Positions 30,319 through 41,187 of a stretch of DNA of 64,000 nucleotides are shown here, piece after piece. The notes below the pieces were generated by a model. It saw only the letters and a list, made by a program, of their open reading frames with translations. It was not told the origin of the DNA and did not search any database. Each line of letters starts with the position of its first letter. Positions within the stretch are counted from its first letter, which is position 1. This DNA is from Paraburkholderia elongata (GTDB lineage Bacteria > Pseudomonadota > Gammaproteobacteria > Burkholderiales > Burkholderiaceae), in assembly GCF_013177735.1 (NCBI RefSeq), contig NZ_WOEZ01000195.1:1-64000 (forward strand), read 5' to 3'. A program made the translations under genes and the position numbers.

Positions 30319-30761
30319 CTTCCGACATCATCGATATTTACACCGACGGCGCCTGCAAGGGCAACCCAGGCCCGGGCGGCTGGGGCGCGCTGCTGCGCTT
30401 CGGCGACCAGGAAAAAGAACTGTTCGGCGGTGAACCGAACACCACCAACAACCGCATGGAATTGATGGGCGTGATCGCCGCGCTCGAGGCACTCAAGCGC
30501 CCCTGCAAGGCTGTCGTGCACACCGACTCGCAGTACGTGCAGAAAGGCATCAGCGAATGGATTCACGGCTGGAAGAAAAAAGGCTGGATCACCGCCGCGA
30601 AGCAGCCGGTGAAGAACGCCGATCTCTGGAAGCGGCTCGATGCGCTCGTCGCCCAGCACGAAATTGAATGGCGCTGGGTGCGTGGTCACAACGGCCACCC
30701 GGAAAACGAACGCGCGGATCAACTGGCCAATCGCGGCGTCGCATCACTCGCAGAAATGTGA
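30315..30761 (+). CDS. rnhA: Ribonuclease HI
   Basis: A 148-residue RNase H. IYTDGACKGNPGPGGWG carries the first catalytic Asp, NRMELMGVIAALEAL the Glu, VHTDSQYVQKGI the second Asp, and ENERADQLANRG the last Asp. The basic handle GWKKKGWITAAKQPVKN is present. It degrades RNA in RNA-DNA hybrids. Overlap with the preceding gene and the downstream dnaQ match the E. coli order. Confidence 0.97.
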   Translation: MTSDIIDIYTDGACKGNPGPGGWGALLRFGDQEKELFGGEPNTTNNRMELMGVIAALEALKRPCKAVVHTDSQYVQKGISEWIHGWKKKGWITAAKQPVKNADLWKRLDALVAQHEIEWRWVRGHNGHPENERADQLANRGVASLAEM

Positions 30762-30865
30762 TGCATGCTGTGAAGCGGGTTTTGAAGCGGGCTTTGAAGC
30801 CCGCAGCGACGCCGACGCGCGCGCCCTTCTTTTTTGCTGATTTTTTTCGAGCAGGCTAATCCGAC

Positions 30866-31600
30866 ATGCGTCAACTCATCCTCGATACCGAAACCACCGG
30901 CCTGAATGCACGAACCGGCGACCGGATACTTGAACTCGGTTGCGTCGAAATGGTGAACCGCCGGCTCACGGGCAACAACCTGCATTTCTACATCAACCCG
31001 GAACGCGACAGCGATCCGGGCGCACTGGCCGTTCACGGGCTGACCACCGAGTTCCTGAGCGACAAACCGAAGTTCGCCGAGCTTGCCGATCAGATTCGCG
31101 ACTTCATTCAGGACGCAGACCTGATCATTCACAACGCGCCGTTCGACATCGGCTTCCTCGATGCCGAATTTGCGCTGCTGGGTTTGCCGCCGGTGAAAGC
31201 CTACTGCGGCGAGATCATCGATACATTGGCACGCGCCAAGCAGATGTTCCCGGGCAAGCGCAATTCACTCGACGCGCTGTGCGACCGCTTCGGCATCAGC
31301 AACGCGCACCGCACCCTGCACGGCGCACTGCTCGATTCGGAACTGCTCGCCGAGGTGTATCTGGCGATGACACGTGGCCAGGAAAGCCTTGTCATCGACA
31401 TGCTCGGCGATTCGCACGGTGGCGGAGACGCGCACGCGCCGCGCATCGCGATCGACTCGCTGAATCTGGTCGTGATTGCCGCGAGCGACGACGAAGTCGC
31501 CGAACATCAGGCCGTGCTCGACGGTCTCGACAAAGCGGTCAAAGGCACGAGCGTGTGGCGCCTCGATCCCACGCCGGCCGCGGATGAGCAAACTGCTTAA
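30866..31600 (+). CDS. dnaQ: DNA polymerase III epsilon subunit (proofreading exonuclease)
   Basis: A 244-residue DEDDh exonuclease. Exo I LDTETTGLNARTGD, Exo II IHNAPFDIGFLD and Exo III HGALLDSELLAEVY are visible. It is the 3'-5' proofreader of the replicase, binding the alpha subunit through its C-terminal region. It lies 104 bases after rnhA and is followed by tRNA-Val; in E. coli the same slot holds tRNA-Asp. Confidence 0.97.
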   Translation: MRQLILDTETTGLNARTGDRILELGCVEMVNRRLTGNNLHFYINPERDSDPGALAVHGLTTEFLSDKPKFAELADQIRDFIQDADLIIHNAPFDIGFLDAEFALLGLPPVKAYCGEIIDTLARAKQMFPGKRNSLDALCDRFGISNAHRTLHGALLDSELLAEVYLAMTRGQESLVIDMLGDSHGGGDAHAPRIAIDSLNLVVIAASDDEVAEHQAVLDGLDKAVKGTSVWRLDPTPAADEQTA

Positions 31601-31648
31601 AAAACACTAGACGAGTGGAAAAATCCCTGACATAATTCGGCTCTCTTC

Positions 31649-31723
31649 GGGTGGTTAGCTCAGCGGTAGAGCACTGCCTTCACACGGCAGGGGTCACAGG
31701 TTCAATCCCTGTACCACCCACCA
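31649..31723 (+). tRNA. tRNA-Val (anticodon CAC)
   Basis: A 75-base tRNA. Acceptor GGGTGGT pairs with ACCACCC, followed by discriminator A and encoded CCA. The anticodon stem CTGCC/GGCAG holds loop TTCACAC, giving CAC for GTG codons. The T arm is CAGGTTCAATCCCTG. It lies 48 bases after dnaQ and may be processed from the same transcript. Confidence 0.97.
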
Positions 31724-31753
31724 GATTCGCGGGTTTCCGAAGAACCGCAAGAG

Positions 31754-31786
31754 AAAGCCCTCGAACGTAAGTCGAGGGCTTTTTTG
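31754..31786 (+). terminator. Terminator after tRNA-Val
   Basis: An 11-bp stem (AAAGCCCTCGA 31754-31764 with TCGAGGGCTTT 31772-31782) runs into six T residues. It closes the yafS-like/rnhA/dnaQ/tRNA transcript. Confidence 0.92.
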
Positions 31787-31892
31787 TTTTTGCTTCCGTT
31801 TTGCATGCACACGGCGGGTTGATCACATGTGCGCGCGTTGATGCGCACATGCACCTACCCTGCTTCGAAGTCAACACCGAACCTTCGTACGA

Positions 31893-31921
31893 TTGCGGTC
31901 GCCAAATACTGCTGATATAGT
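31893..31921 (+). promoter_or_regulatory. Putative sigma-70 promoter of the ABC exporter gene
   Basis: TTGCGG (31893-31898), a 17-base spacer, then TATAGT (31916-31921). It lies after the tRNA-Val terminator and about 300 bases before the exporter start, implying a leader of about 290 bases. Confidence 0.6.
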
Positions 31922-31938
31922 CAGTTTTCGGGCAATCG

Positions 31939-32162
31939 CCCCGTCTACTTTCTTCACCTCATTCGACTACGGGGAGGCGTCACATGTTCGCAGTGCATAT
32001 CGCCGTCCCTGGGATGGTCTCACGACCGTTCTCGCGACCTTAAATTCGTCGCGTCGTCGCTCACGCGGTTCCGCCTGAACAGGCGTCCGCGCAAATCCCA
32101 GACAGTCCGTAGTCTCATTGCCGGCATCGCAGTCGACACATCCCGGCTCGCTTGACTGTCTG
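31939..32162 (+). promoter_or_regulatory. Structured leader with alternative stems before the ABC exporter (putative RNA switch)
   Basis: Possible RNA pairings: CCCCGT/ACGGGG (31939-31944 with 31969-31974), then a closing 7-bp stem CTGGGAT/ATCCCAG (32009-32015 with 32095-32101). Three hairpins sit inside the closing stem: GGTC/GACC (32016 and 32024), CGCGAC/GTCGCG (32033 and 32048), and CGCGG/CCGCG enclosing CGCCT/AGGCG (32064-32091). A 9-bp stem CAGACAGTC/GACTGTCTG (32099-32107 with 32154-32162) competes with the closing stem for three bases. I match it to no known riboswitch class. High GC makes chance pairing possible. Confidence 0.4.
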
Positions 32163-32219
32163 TTCCTTTCGCTTCTGACTGGAACCTCGGTGCGCTCGCG
32201 CGCCACCGGGTCGTGGCAA

Positions 32220-34097
<1,878 letters not shown>

Positions 34098-34195
34098 ATT
34101 GCGGAGAAGCGTGCGGGACGTCATGCAGAACTCGCCAGTAAGAGGCGTCTTCTGCTGGCGTGACACACGCCCCGCACGCCCCTCTCGACGCGCGA

Positions 34196-34660
34196 CTAAA
34201 CCACGCCCGCAGGCAGCCCGATCCCGCGCGCCATGCCGGTAGCCGCGAACACCATCAACACTAGCAGCACGGTCTGGATCACGCTGAAACGCGCATACGT
34301 ACGCGCTTTTCGCAAATCAGGCGGGGCGCCGTTTCTGATACTGGCACGCCAGCGCATCAGGCCGAGCATCGACGGGACTTCGAGGAAGAGTATCAGCACG
34401 AGCAGCGTCATCTTGACGTGAAAGAGCGGCTCATGCAGGTAATAGTCGGCGCCCTTTTCGAAACCACCGAAGGCGCGCATCAGACCGGTGACGATCAGCA
34501 CCAACGCTGAAATGCCCCACCGCGAGTCGGAGCGGAATACGGATCGCAACGCAGCGGGCACGCTGGCTCGCCGCAGTGACCAGGTGCGCCGGAGAATCGA
34601 CGCGAGGGCAAAGCCATAAGCGAGCAGATGAATGGCGGCAAGCAACCAGCGAACCAGCAT
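34196..34660 (-). CDS. DUF2214-type membrane protein
   Basis: A 154-residue inner-membrane protein with four hydrophobic segments (about 4-24, 50-70, 82-104, 130-150). The layout and motifs such as RWGISALVLIVTGLMRAFGGFEKG match the DUF2214 family. ATG at 34660 is decided by AGGAG 5 bases before it; the frame is open upstream to 34741. Function unknown. It is convergent with the ABC exporter gene, with no obvious terminator between them. Confidence 0.8.
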   Translation of the reverse strand: MLVRWLLAAIHLLAYGFALASILRRTWSLRRASVPAALRSVFRSDSRWGISALVLIVTGLMRAFGGFEKGADYYLHEPLFHVKMTLLVLILFLEVPSMLGLMRWRASIRNGAPPDLRKARTYARFSVIQTVLLVLMVFAATGMARGIGLPAGVV

Positions 34661-34819
34661 AGCGACTCCTGGAAACGACGCAATACGATCGATGTATGTC
34701 TCACCCACCCACTGAAACGCCGGGAGGCGCTCGGGTGACACTTCTTATTATCGACTACCACTCACTTTACGATGTCTGCTTCGGCCGCGTGGCGTGGTCG
34801 ACTGCACAAAGCGACAGAC

Positions 34820-35674
34820 TCAGACTTGCCGTAACGACGTGTCGAGCGCACGCGCGGCGACCCGATCGCCCTCGGTAGTCAGCGCGGTACGGAACACGGT
34901 TTGCCGATTGTGGCCCGCCGCAGCCGGCGAATCCCACAGCAATTCGATTTTCGGACGTCGGCCGAAGACACCGCGAGTCAACGCAGGCGCGCCGACCGGG
35001 GCAATCGGCGCCGCAGGCCCACCCGGCTCGCCGGCAACACCGAACGCCACTACCGGCGCAGGCGTCGGCGATGCGTTCACGCCTGGGGTCGCCGCCCATC
35101 GCACGGACAATTCGCGAGCGTCGTACTGACCCACCTTGCGACGCTCGGCCCAGACGACCACCGTGCGTGTGGCCGGATCGAGCGAGACCGCATAGCGGCC
35201 GATCGCAAAGCGCCGTGCGGCGATATTGGTTCGCCACAGCGCGCGCGGCCGGCAAATCCACACTACCGCCGCGTACAACGCCGGTGCAGCCAACAACCAG
35301 CCGTTAGTGGCCGCCACCGCCTGAGCGGCGTGCCGCCAACCGGCGCTCGCTGCAAACGCGCCGACCGACCAGACTGCAAACAGGAACCCAAGGAAAGCAA
35401 ACAGACGCAGCGCCTGCCGCAGCCATTGCGGCAGCGGATGCAAGGGACGCTCGGCCACGGCGCGCGCGCCAGGCAGGAAGATCAGCAGGAACAGGAACAC
35501 CAGGTTGATGCACGCCCACGGCGAGGACACCATGGCCGACAGCGACGCGCCCAGGTCCATCTGCGCCATCGAAAAAAGCCAGCGAGCGAGGAGCACGAGA
35601 CCGATGGCGCGCAGCGCGAAAATCGTTCCGGCGCCGGGCGCCGCGTTCGCACGCGTCTCTTTCGTTCTCGCCAA
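34820..35674 (-). CDS. Hypothetical membrane protein
   Basis: About 284 residues from the chosen start. Hydrophobic segments occur in the N-terminal half (four or five), followed by a soluble C-terminal part with beta-rich sequence (RYAVSLDPATRTVVVWAERR) and a Pro/Ala/Gly-rich linker. I do not recognise the family. A TTG at 35674 is preceded by a perfect AGGAGG 5 bases upstream, so I prefer it over the ATG at 35725, which has none; use of TTG is inference. It stands alone between the DUF2214 gene and the glycosyltransferase, all on the minus strand. Confidence 0.7.
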   Translation of the reverse strand: MARTKETRANAAPGAGTIFALRAIGLVLLARWLFSMAQMDLGASLSAMVSSPWACINLVFLFLLIFLPGARAVAERPLHPLPQWLRQALRLFAFLGFLFAVWSVGAFAASAGWRHAAQAVAATNGWLLAAPALYAAVVWICRPRALWRTNIAARRFAIGRYAVSLDPATRTVVVWAERRKVGQYDARELSVRWAATPGVNASPTPAPVVAFGVAGEPGGPAAPIAPVGAPALTRGVFGRRPKIELLWDSPAAAGHNRQTVFRTALTTEGDRVAARALDTSLRQV

Positions 35675-35815
35675 AGCATCCTCCTGTCGTAGGCGGCGCC
35701 GCATCCAGATTTGCGGCACGGCCATTATAGGGATATTACCGAGACAGGCTCATGCTTGCCGGTCCCAAAACCGCACTTTCTACCGCACACGTGCAAAAAC
35801 GCGGCGCATATGCAA

Positions 35816-35850
35816 CAACGCCTCGCGGGCGGGATGCACGCGAGGCGTTG
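35816..35850. other. Hairpin between the glycosyltransferase and the hypothetical gene
   Basis: A perfect 12-bp stem (CAACGCCTCGCG 35816-35827 with CGCGAGGCGTTG 35839-35850) around an 11-base loop. No T tract follows on the minus strand, so termination is uncertain. Confidence 0.5.
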
Positions 35851-35947
35851 CTGGGGTGCAGCCGGACCCTCTGATCGCCGGGGGCGCCTAGCCTGGGCGC
35901 CGGAAGCGCTTCGGCGAGCCGGCCTGACTGCTTTTACTTACCGTGCA

Positions 35948-37012
35948 TTAGCTGGCGTTGACTTCGCGCAGCACCGTGCGATGCTTTTGACGCAGCAGCT
36001 CTTCGTAGGTGGCGACGTAGTTCTGCGCCATCACCTTCGACGAGAAGCGCGATTCGAAGGCTGCACGCACCTTGGCGCGCGGCAGCGTGTGCAGGCGCTT
36101 CACGGCGGCAACCGCGCTGATTTCGTCTTCGACGACAAAACCCGACACGCCGTTTTCGATCACTTCCGGCACCGAACCGCGATTGAACGCGATCACCGGC
36201 GTGCCGCAAGCCATGGCTTCGATCATCACCAGACCGAAGGGCTCCGGCCAGTCGATCGGGAACAGCAGCGCGTGCGCGTTGCCGAGGAATTCGGTCTTTT
36301 CCGATTCGCTGATTTCGCCGATGTATTCGACGTGCGGCAGCGACATCAGCGGCTTGATGACTTCGTCGTAGTACGCGCGGTCAGCCTTGTCCAGCTTGGC
36401 AGCAACCTTGATCTTCATGCCGGCTTGCTGGGCGATGCGAATCGCGGTGTCCAGACGCTTTTCCGGCGAGATGCGGCCGAGGAATGCCAGGTAGCCAGGC
36501 TCGACGTCCTTGATCGGCTTGAGCAGGTTTTCCGGCAGGCCGTGATAAACGGTTTGCAGCCAGTTCGCCTGTTGCAGCGGGATGCGCTGGTTGTCCGAAA
36601 TCGACACCACCGGCACGTCGCTGAACGTGTTGAAGATCGGCTGCAGTTCCGGCAGATCGAGACGGCCGTGCAGCGTGGTCAGGAACGGCACCGGCTGGCG
36701 GGCGAACAGCGAGAACGGGTAGTAGTCGATGTGGAAATGCAGCACGTCGAATTCGTCCGCGCGGCGGCGCACTTCTTCGAGCAACAGCATGTGCGGCGCC
36801 ATCACGTCGCGGATGGTCGGGTCGAGGCGCAGCGCCTGCGGCCAGAACGCTTCGAGTTTCGCCGAGGTTTGCGAATCGCCGCTTGCGAAAAGCGTGACGT
36901 CATGGCCCTGTTCAACCAGCGCTTCGGTCAGGTAGGACACCACGCGTTCCGTACCACCGTAAAGCTTGGGAGGAACCGCCTCGTGCAAGGGAGCGATTTG
37001 AGCGATTCGCAT
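35948..37012 (-). CDS. Glycosyltransferase family 4
   Basis: A 354-residue GT-B glycosyltransferase. MRIAQIAPLHEAVPPKLYGGTERVV at the N-terminus binds the acceptor side. YLAFLGRISPEKRLDTAI and the nucleotide-sugar motif EPFGLVMIEAMACGTPVIAF (E-x7-E type) identify family 4. Similar enzymes are often annotated as acting on UDP-glucose or GDP-mannose; the donor is not determinable here. ATG at 37012 is chosen because GAGGAG precedes it and the fold starts there; the frame runs open to 37207. It is divergent from the second ABC exporter, across a 600-bp AT-rich gap. Confidence 0.88.
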   Translation of the reverse strand: MRIAQIAPLHEAVPPKLYGGTERVVSYLTEALVEQGHDVTLFASGDSQTSAKLEAFWPQALRLDPTIRDVMAPHMLLLEEVRRRADEFDVLHFHIDYYPFSLFARQPVPFLTTLHGRLDLPELQPIFNTFSDVPVVSISDNQRIPLQQANWLQTVYHGLPENLLKPIKDVEPGYLAFLGRISPEKRLDTAIRIAQQAGMKIKVAAKLDKADRAYYDEVIKPLMSLPHVEYIGEISESEKTEFLGNAHALLFPIDWPEPFGLVMIEAMACGTPVIAFNRGSVPEVIENGVSGFVVEDEISAVAAVKRLHTLPRAKVRAAFESRFSSKVMAQNYVATYEELLRQKHRTVLREVNAS

Positions 37013-37617
37013 AATGAAGAACTCCTCGTAAAAAATCAGGCAAAAGTACTGCGTTTGGTAAAAGCGACTCGCTTGCTCGCCAGGGCAGTCTGGCCGGATA
37101 TGCCGGCGCGGGCCTGATTCTTTCGAGAAATCCTGCGATGGATCGCTTGGGTAGTGAGCCCAGATCAGCAGTTCGCTGTCTGCGCATGTGCCGGTAAACG
37201 CACACATGGCACCTACGTTGACAAACTGTTAGATATTTCGGTTGGCCAACAGAGCATGCATTATCGGTGCCGGGCACTTCGCTGCACCACAACATTTCAA
37301 AGTCTTTACGTTGTTACAAAGGCGAAACACTTTACAAACCCTTGTTTTATAAGACAGTTCTACAGTAGCAACTGACTTGCAACGCTGACCTGAAGGCGGC
37401 AGCTGTAAGTTCCTGTGTCAACTTTGCCGGCAGGCATTGAAGAAATGCCGCACCGCGGTTGAATGCAATTTGTAATTATATCCCGAAATATTCCGCAGCC
37501 TGCGTGAACCACCGCTCCATCGGTGGGTCGAGCAACAGTAGGTCGCGGTCGTCTATCGCGAAATCAGTCGCGCCATCGCCCGGATACACAGGGCGCAATC
37601 GCTTTTGCATGTTTACA
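37013..37617. other. AT-rich divergent control region
   Basis: About 600 bases between the glycosyltransferase (-) and an ABC exporter (+). The stretch 37290-37370 is clearly AT-rich compared with the neighbours and contains two TTACAAA copies (37314 and 37332) 18 bases apart. I see no gene with a ribosome site. Promoters of both genes probably lie here but I cannot assign them. Confidence 0.5.
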
Positions 37618-39540
37618 ATGCGAAGCATCGGCTTCGCGGCGAGCGCTTTTGCCGTGGCCCATGCCTTGCGTGCACAACCTGAAACACACCGACCTCACGA
37701 TCAATTGGAACACTTAACCATCGCCCAGCGTAATGCCGAGAACGCAAAGCTTGCGAGCTATGCGCATAGGCCGCTTGCGTTTCTTTTCCGCTTTATTCGC
37801 CGCCATCCGCTCGCGCATGCGATCGTCCTGTGCAGCGTGTTTGCGGCCGTGGGCTGTGCGCTCGCTTCGCAATACGCGATCAAGCATCTGATCGACGTGC
37901 TCGGCGAAGGCCGGCATCACCCCGGTCCGCTGTGGGGCGCGTTCGCCATCCTGGTCGGCCTGATCGCCGCCGACAACCTGCTGTGGCGGGTCGGCGGCTG
38001 GGCTGCCGCGCATACGTTCGTGGCCGTGACCGGCGACCTGCGGCGCGACCTGTTCCAGTACTTGAGCGGCCACTCGCCGACTTACTACTCGGAGAAACAG
38101 CCTGGCATGCTGGCGAGCCGCATCACAGCAACCTCGAACGCGGTCTACACCGCCGAAAACACCACCGCCTGGAACGTACTGCCGCCGTGTATCGCGGTGT
38201 TCGGCGCAATCGTCATGATCACCGCCGTGAATCCGCTGATGGCGGGCGGCCTGATGCTGTGCTCGGCCATTCTGTCGGTCGTGCTGTACAAACTTGCCGG
38301 GCGTGGCTCGGCGCGGCATCACCATTTCGCCACAAAAGCAGCGTCGGTGGACGGTGAACTGGTCGACGTGATCAGCAACATGGGCCTCGTGCGCGCCTTC
38401 GGCATGACGTTTCGCGAACAGCAGCGTTTCGGCGCGACCGTCAAAGCGGAAATGGACGCGCGCCAGCAGAGCCTGCTTTATCTGGAAAAGCTGCGCCTGC
38501 TGCATGCCGTGATCACCGCGCTGCTGTCGGCGGGCTTGCTGGGCTGGGCGCTGTGGCTGTGGGATCAAGGCCGTGCGACCTCCGGCGACATCGTGCTGGT
38601 TAGTTCGCTCGGCTTCACGATCCTGCACGGCACGCGTGATCTGGCCGTGGCGCTGGTCGACGTCACGCAGCACGTCGCGCGGCTCGCGGAAGCCGTTCGC
38701 ACCCTGCTCGAGCCGCACGGCATGCCGGACCGCGACGGCGCCACCGAACTCGTGCCGCAAGGCGGCCGGGTCGATTTCGAAGGCGTGACGTTTGCCTACC
38801 CGCGCCGCCGGCCGATTCTCGATCACTTCGACCTGCATATCGAGCCGGGTCAGCGGGTCGGCCTGATCGGCAAGTCGGGCGCGGGCAAATCCACCGTGCT
38901 GGCACTATTGCAGCGTTTCTACGAGACGCAGGGTGGCGCAATCAAGATCGACGGCCAGAACATCGACGCGATCACCCAGGATAGCCTGCGCCATGCAATC
39001 GCGCTGGTGCCGCAAGATATCTCGCTGTTCCATCGTACGGTGTACGAGAACATCGCTTACGGCCGCCCTGAAGCAAGCCGGGATGAAGTGCTCGCCGCCG
39101 CGCGCGAAGCCCGCTGCAGCGACTTCATTGAAGCCATGCCGGAGGGGTACGACACCATCGTCGGCGACCGCGGCGTGAAGCTGTCCGGTGGTCAGCGCCA
39201 GCGTATCGCGATTGCGCGGGCGATCCTGAAGAACGCGCCGATCCTGCTGCTCGACGAAGCCACCTCGGCGCTCGATAGCGCATCGGAAGAAGCGATCCAG
39301 AAGGCGCTCGACCGGTTGATGGTGGGCCGCACGGTGATCGCGATCGCGCACCGGTTGTCGACGCTGAACAACTTCGACCGGATCATCGTGATGAGCGCCG
39401 GCAAGGTCATCGACGACGGCGGTCCGGAAGAGTTGCGCCAGCGGCCGGGCCTGTATCGCGATCTGCTCTCGAAGCAGTACGGCAAGGGCCACACGCTGCA
39501 TATCGGCGGCAAGAAAGTGGACGAGCAGCACGTAGTCTAA
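37618..39540 (+). CDS. MsbA-like half ABC exporter (second copy in the window)
   Basis: About 640 residues: a six-helix export domain (about 50-370) and an ATPase with Walker A GKSGAGKSTV, signature KLSGGQRQRIAIA, Walker B LLLDEATSALD and H-loop IAHRLST. It is an MsbA/lipid-exporter-like protein. The start is uncertain: ATG at 37618 or 37609, or a longer frame from 37459; none has a good ribosome site and the conserved part begins near 37716. It resembles the exporter at 32220 in the ATPase half but the membrane parts differ, so they are paralogues of old date. Substrate unknown. Confidence 0.88.
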   Translation: MRSIGFAASAFAVAHALRAQPETHRPHDQLEHLTIAQRNAENAKLASYAHRPLAFLFRFIRRHPLAHAIVLCSVFAAVGCALASQYAIKHLIDVLGEGRHHPGPLWGAFAILVGLIAADNLLWRVGGWAAAHTFVAVTGDLRRDLFQYLSGHSPTYYSEKQPGMLASRITATSNAVYTAENTTAWNVLPPCIAVFGAIVMITAVNPLMAGGLMLCSAILSVVLYKLAGRGSARHHHFATKAASVDGELVDVISNMGLVRAFGMTFREQQRFGATVKAEMDARQQSLLYLEKLRLLHAVITALLSAGLLGWALWLWDQGRATSGDIVLVSSLGFTILHGTRDLAVALVDVTQHVARLAEAVRTLLEPHGMPDRDGATELVPQGGRVDFEGVTFAYPRRRPILDHFDLHIEPGQRVGLIGKSGAGKSTVLALLQRFYETQGGAIKIDGQNIDAITQDSLRHAIALVPQDISLFHRTVYENIAYGRPEASRDEVLAAAREARCSDFIEAMPEGYDTIVGDRGVKLSGGQRQRIAIARAILKNAPILLLDEATSALDSASEEAIQKALDRLMVGRTVIAIAHRLSTLNNFDRIIVMSAGKVIDDGGPEELRQRPGLYRDLLSKQYGKGHTLHIGGKKVDEQHVV

Positions 39541-39594
39541 GCAACGCCCCGCCCTCTGCTACCTCGGAAACAAACTCAGCAACAAACCAACAAA

Positions 39595-39627
39595 CAGAAA
39601 AGCCGCTTTCGAGCGGCTTTTCTGTTT
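39595..39627. terminator. Bidirectional terminator with TTCG tetraloop
   Basis: A 13-bp stem (CAGAAAAGCCGCT 39595-39607 with AGCGGCTTTTCTG 39612-39624) closes a TTCG tetraloop, the very stable UUCG type in RNA. It separates the ABC exporter (+) from otsA (-). Confidence 0.9.
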
Positions 39628-39659
39628 CCCGGCAAGTTGAAATTCGGCTTGATAGCCGC

Positions 39660-41120
39660 CTATCCGACCGTGGTTTCGCGCACCGCCTTCTTACCCGATC
39701 CCGCACGCACTTTCACGGTTCTGGTGCTCTTCGCACCATGTGCGCTCTGAAGATCGCGCATGAAGTTATCGCGCCACACGGACACGTTGTTCTCGCGCAG
39801 CTGCACCATCATGTCGCGATGACGCGCCTGGCGCTCCGCAAGCGGCATCTCCAGCGCTCTCGCCAGCGCCTCGGCCATACCGTCGATATCGACCGGATTC
39901 ACGATCAACGCGCCATCCAGTTCCTGCGCGGCGCCGGCAAAGCGTGACAGCACGAGCACGCCCGGATTTTCCGGATCCTGCGCCGACACATACTCCTTGG
40001 CGACGAGGTTCATGCCGTCGCGCAACGGCGTGACGTAGCCGACATGCGCCGTGCGAAACAGCGCGGCCAGCACCGAGCGCTCGTACTGCTTGTGGATGTA
40101 CAAGATCGGCGTCCAGTCCAGTTCGGCAAAGCGGCCATTGATGCGCCCCGACTCTCCCTCAAGCTGCAAGCGGATGTCCTGATACGCGTGCATGTCGGCG
40201 CGCGTCGGCGGTGCGATTTGCAGGAACGAGACCTTGTTGCGTTGCGCGGTGGAATGTTCCAGCAGGCGCTCGAACGCACGGAAACGTTCGACCAGCCCTT
40301 TCGAATAATCGAGGCGGTCCACGCTCATGATCAGCTTGCGCGAATGCAGCGCCGTCTTCATCGTGCGCACCGGTTTGCCGCGCTCGCCCGCTTTCGCGAG
40401 CTCAGCGATTTCGTCTGGATAGACGCCGATCGGATAAGCCGCCGCGCGCAAGGTGCGGCCGAACGCATGAACGGTCAGCGGGCCGCTGGCCGACACGTCG
40501 ATCGTGCCGTTCGCCTCGTTGACGATGTAATCGCAAAACGCCCGTAAATCCGGCGCGGTCTGGAAACCGAGCAGATCGAACGAACAGAGCGCTTCGACCA
40601 GCTCGCGATGCGGCGGCACCGCCAGCAACACCTGCGAAGCCGGAAACGGAATATGCAGAAAGAAGCCAATGCGATTTTTCACGCCCGCCGCGCGCAAGGC
40701 CTGGGCGAACGGAATCAGGTGATAGTCGTGGACCCAGATCACATCGTCTTCGCGCAATAGCGGCACGAGTTGCTGGGCGAGCCACGCATTGACGCGGCAA
40801 TAGCCTTCGAAGTCATGCCGATCGTAGTGCACCAGATCGGCGCGATAGTGGAACGCGGGCCACAGCGTGGCGTTCGAGAAACCGCGGTAGTACTGGTCGT
40901 AGTCGCGGCGCATCAGCGCGATGGTCGCGAAGGTCACGGGTCCGCGCTCTTCCACCTTGATCTGCGGCTGGCCCGAGCTGAGCACGTCGCCGCTCCAGCC
41001 GAACCACATGCCGCCGGTTTCCTTCAGCGCGTCGTACACGCCGACCGCCAGACCGCCCGCTGCCGGGCCGCCCTCCGAGATCGGCGCAACCCGGTTCGAT
41101 ACAATGATCAGTCGGCTCAT
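39660..41120 (-). CDS. otsA: Alpha,alpha-trehalose-phosphate synthase
   Basis: A 486-residue GT20 enzyme. SRLIIVSNRVAPI starts the fold, WVHDYHLIPFAQALR carries the glucose-6-phosphate site, and VDRLDYSKGLVERFRAFE with RDGMNLVAKEYV forms the UDP-glucose site. It makes trehalose-6-phosphate. ATG at 41120 is preferred over an in-frame start at 41213 inside otsB. It follows otsB after 67 bases; the two form the osmoprotective trehalose operon. The C-terminus has a short basic tail. Confidence 0.95.
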   Translation of the reverse strand: MSRLIIVSNRVAPISEGGPAAGGLAVGVYDALKETGGMWFGWSGDVLSSGQPQIKVEERGPVTFATIALMRRDYDQYYRGFSNATLWPAFHYRADLVHYDRHDFEGYCRVNAWLAQQLVPLLREDDVIWVHDYHLIPFAQALRAAGVKNRIGFFLHIPFPASQVLLAVPPHRELVEALCSFDLLGFQTAPDLRAFCDYIVNEANGTIDVSASGPLTVHAFGRTLRAAAYPIGVYPDEIAELAKAGERGKPVRTMKTALHSRKLIMSVDRLDYSKGLVERFRAFERLLEHSTAQRNKVSFLQIAPPTRADMHAYQDIRLQLEGESGRINGRFAELDWTPILYIHKQYERSVLAALFRTAHVGYVTPLRDGMNLVAKEYVSAQDPENPGVLVLSRFAGAAQELDGALIVNPVDIDGMAEALARALEMPLAERQARHRDMMVQLRENNVSVWRDNFMRDLQSAHGAKSTRTVKVRAGSGKKAVRETTVG

Positions 41121-41187
41121 GAAGCGCGATTCCCGATGCAGTAAATCATGGACGTTGGGCGATGGGGCGTCACCGGCGGCATCATCG

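Noticed and set aside
31939..32101. Known riboswitch (yybP-ykoY, M-box or guanidine class) before the ABC exporter
   Set aside because: The junction shape prompted the comparison, but I could not find the conserved loop sequences of these classes. Kept only as an unassigned structured leader.
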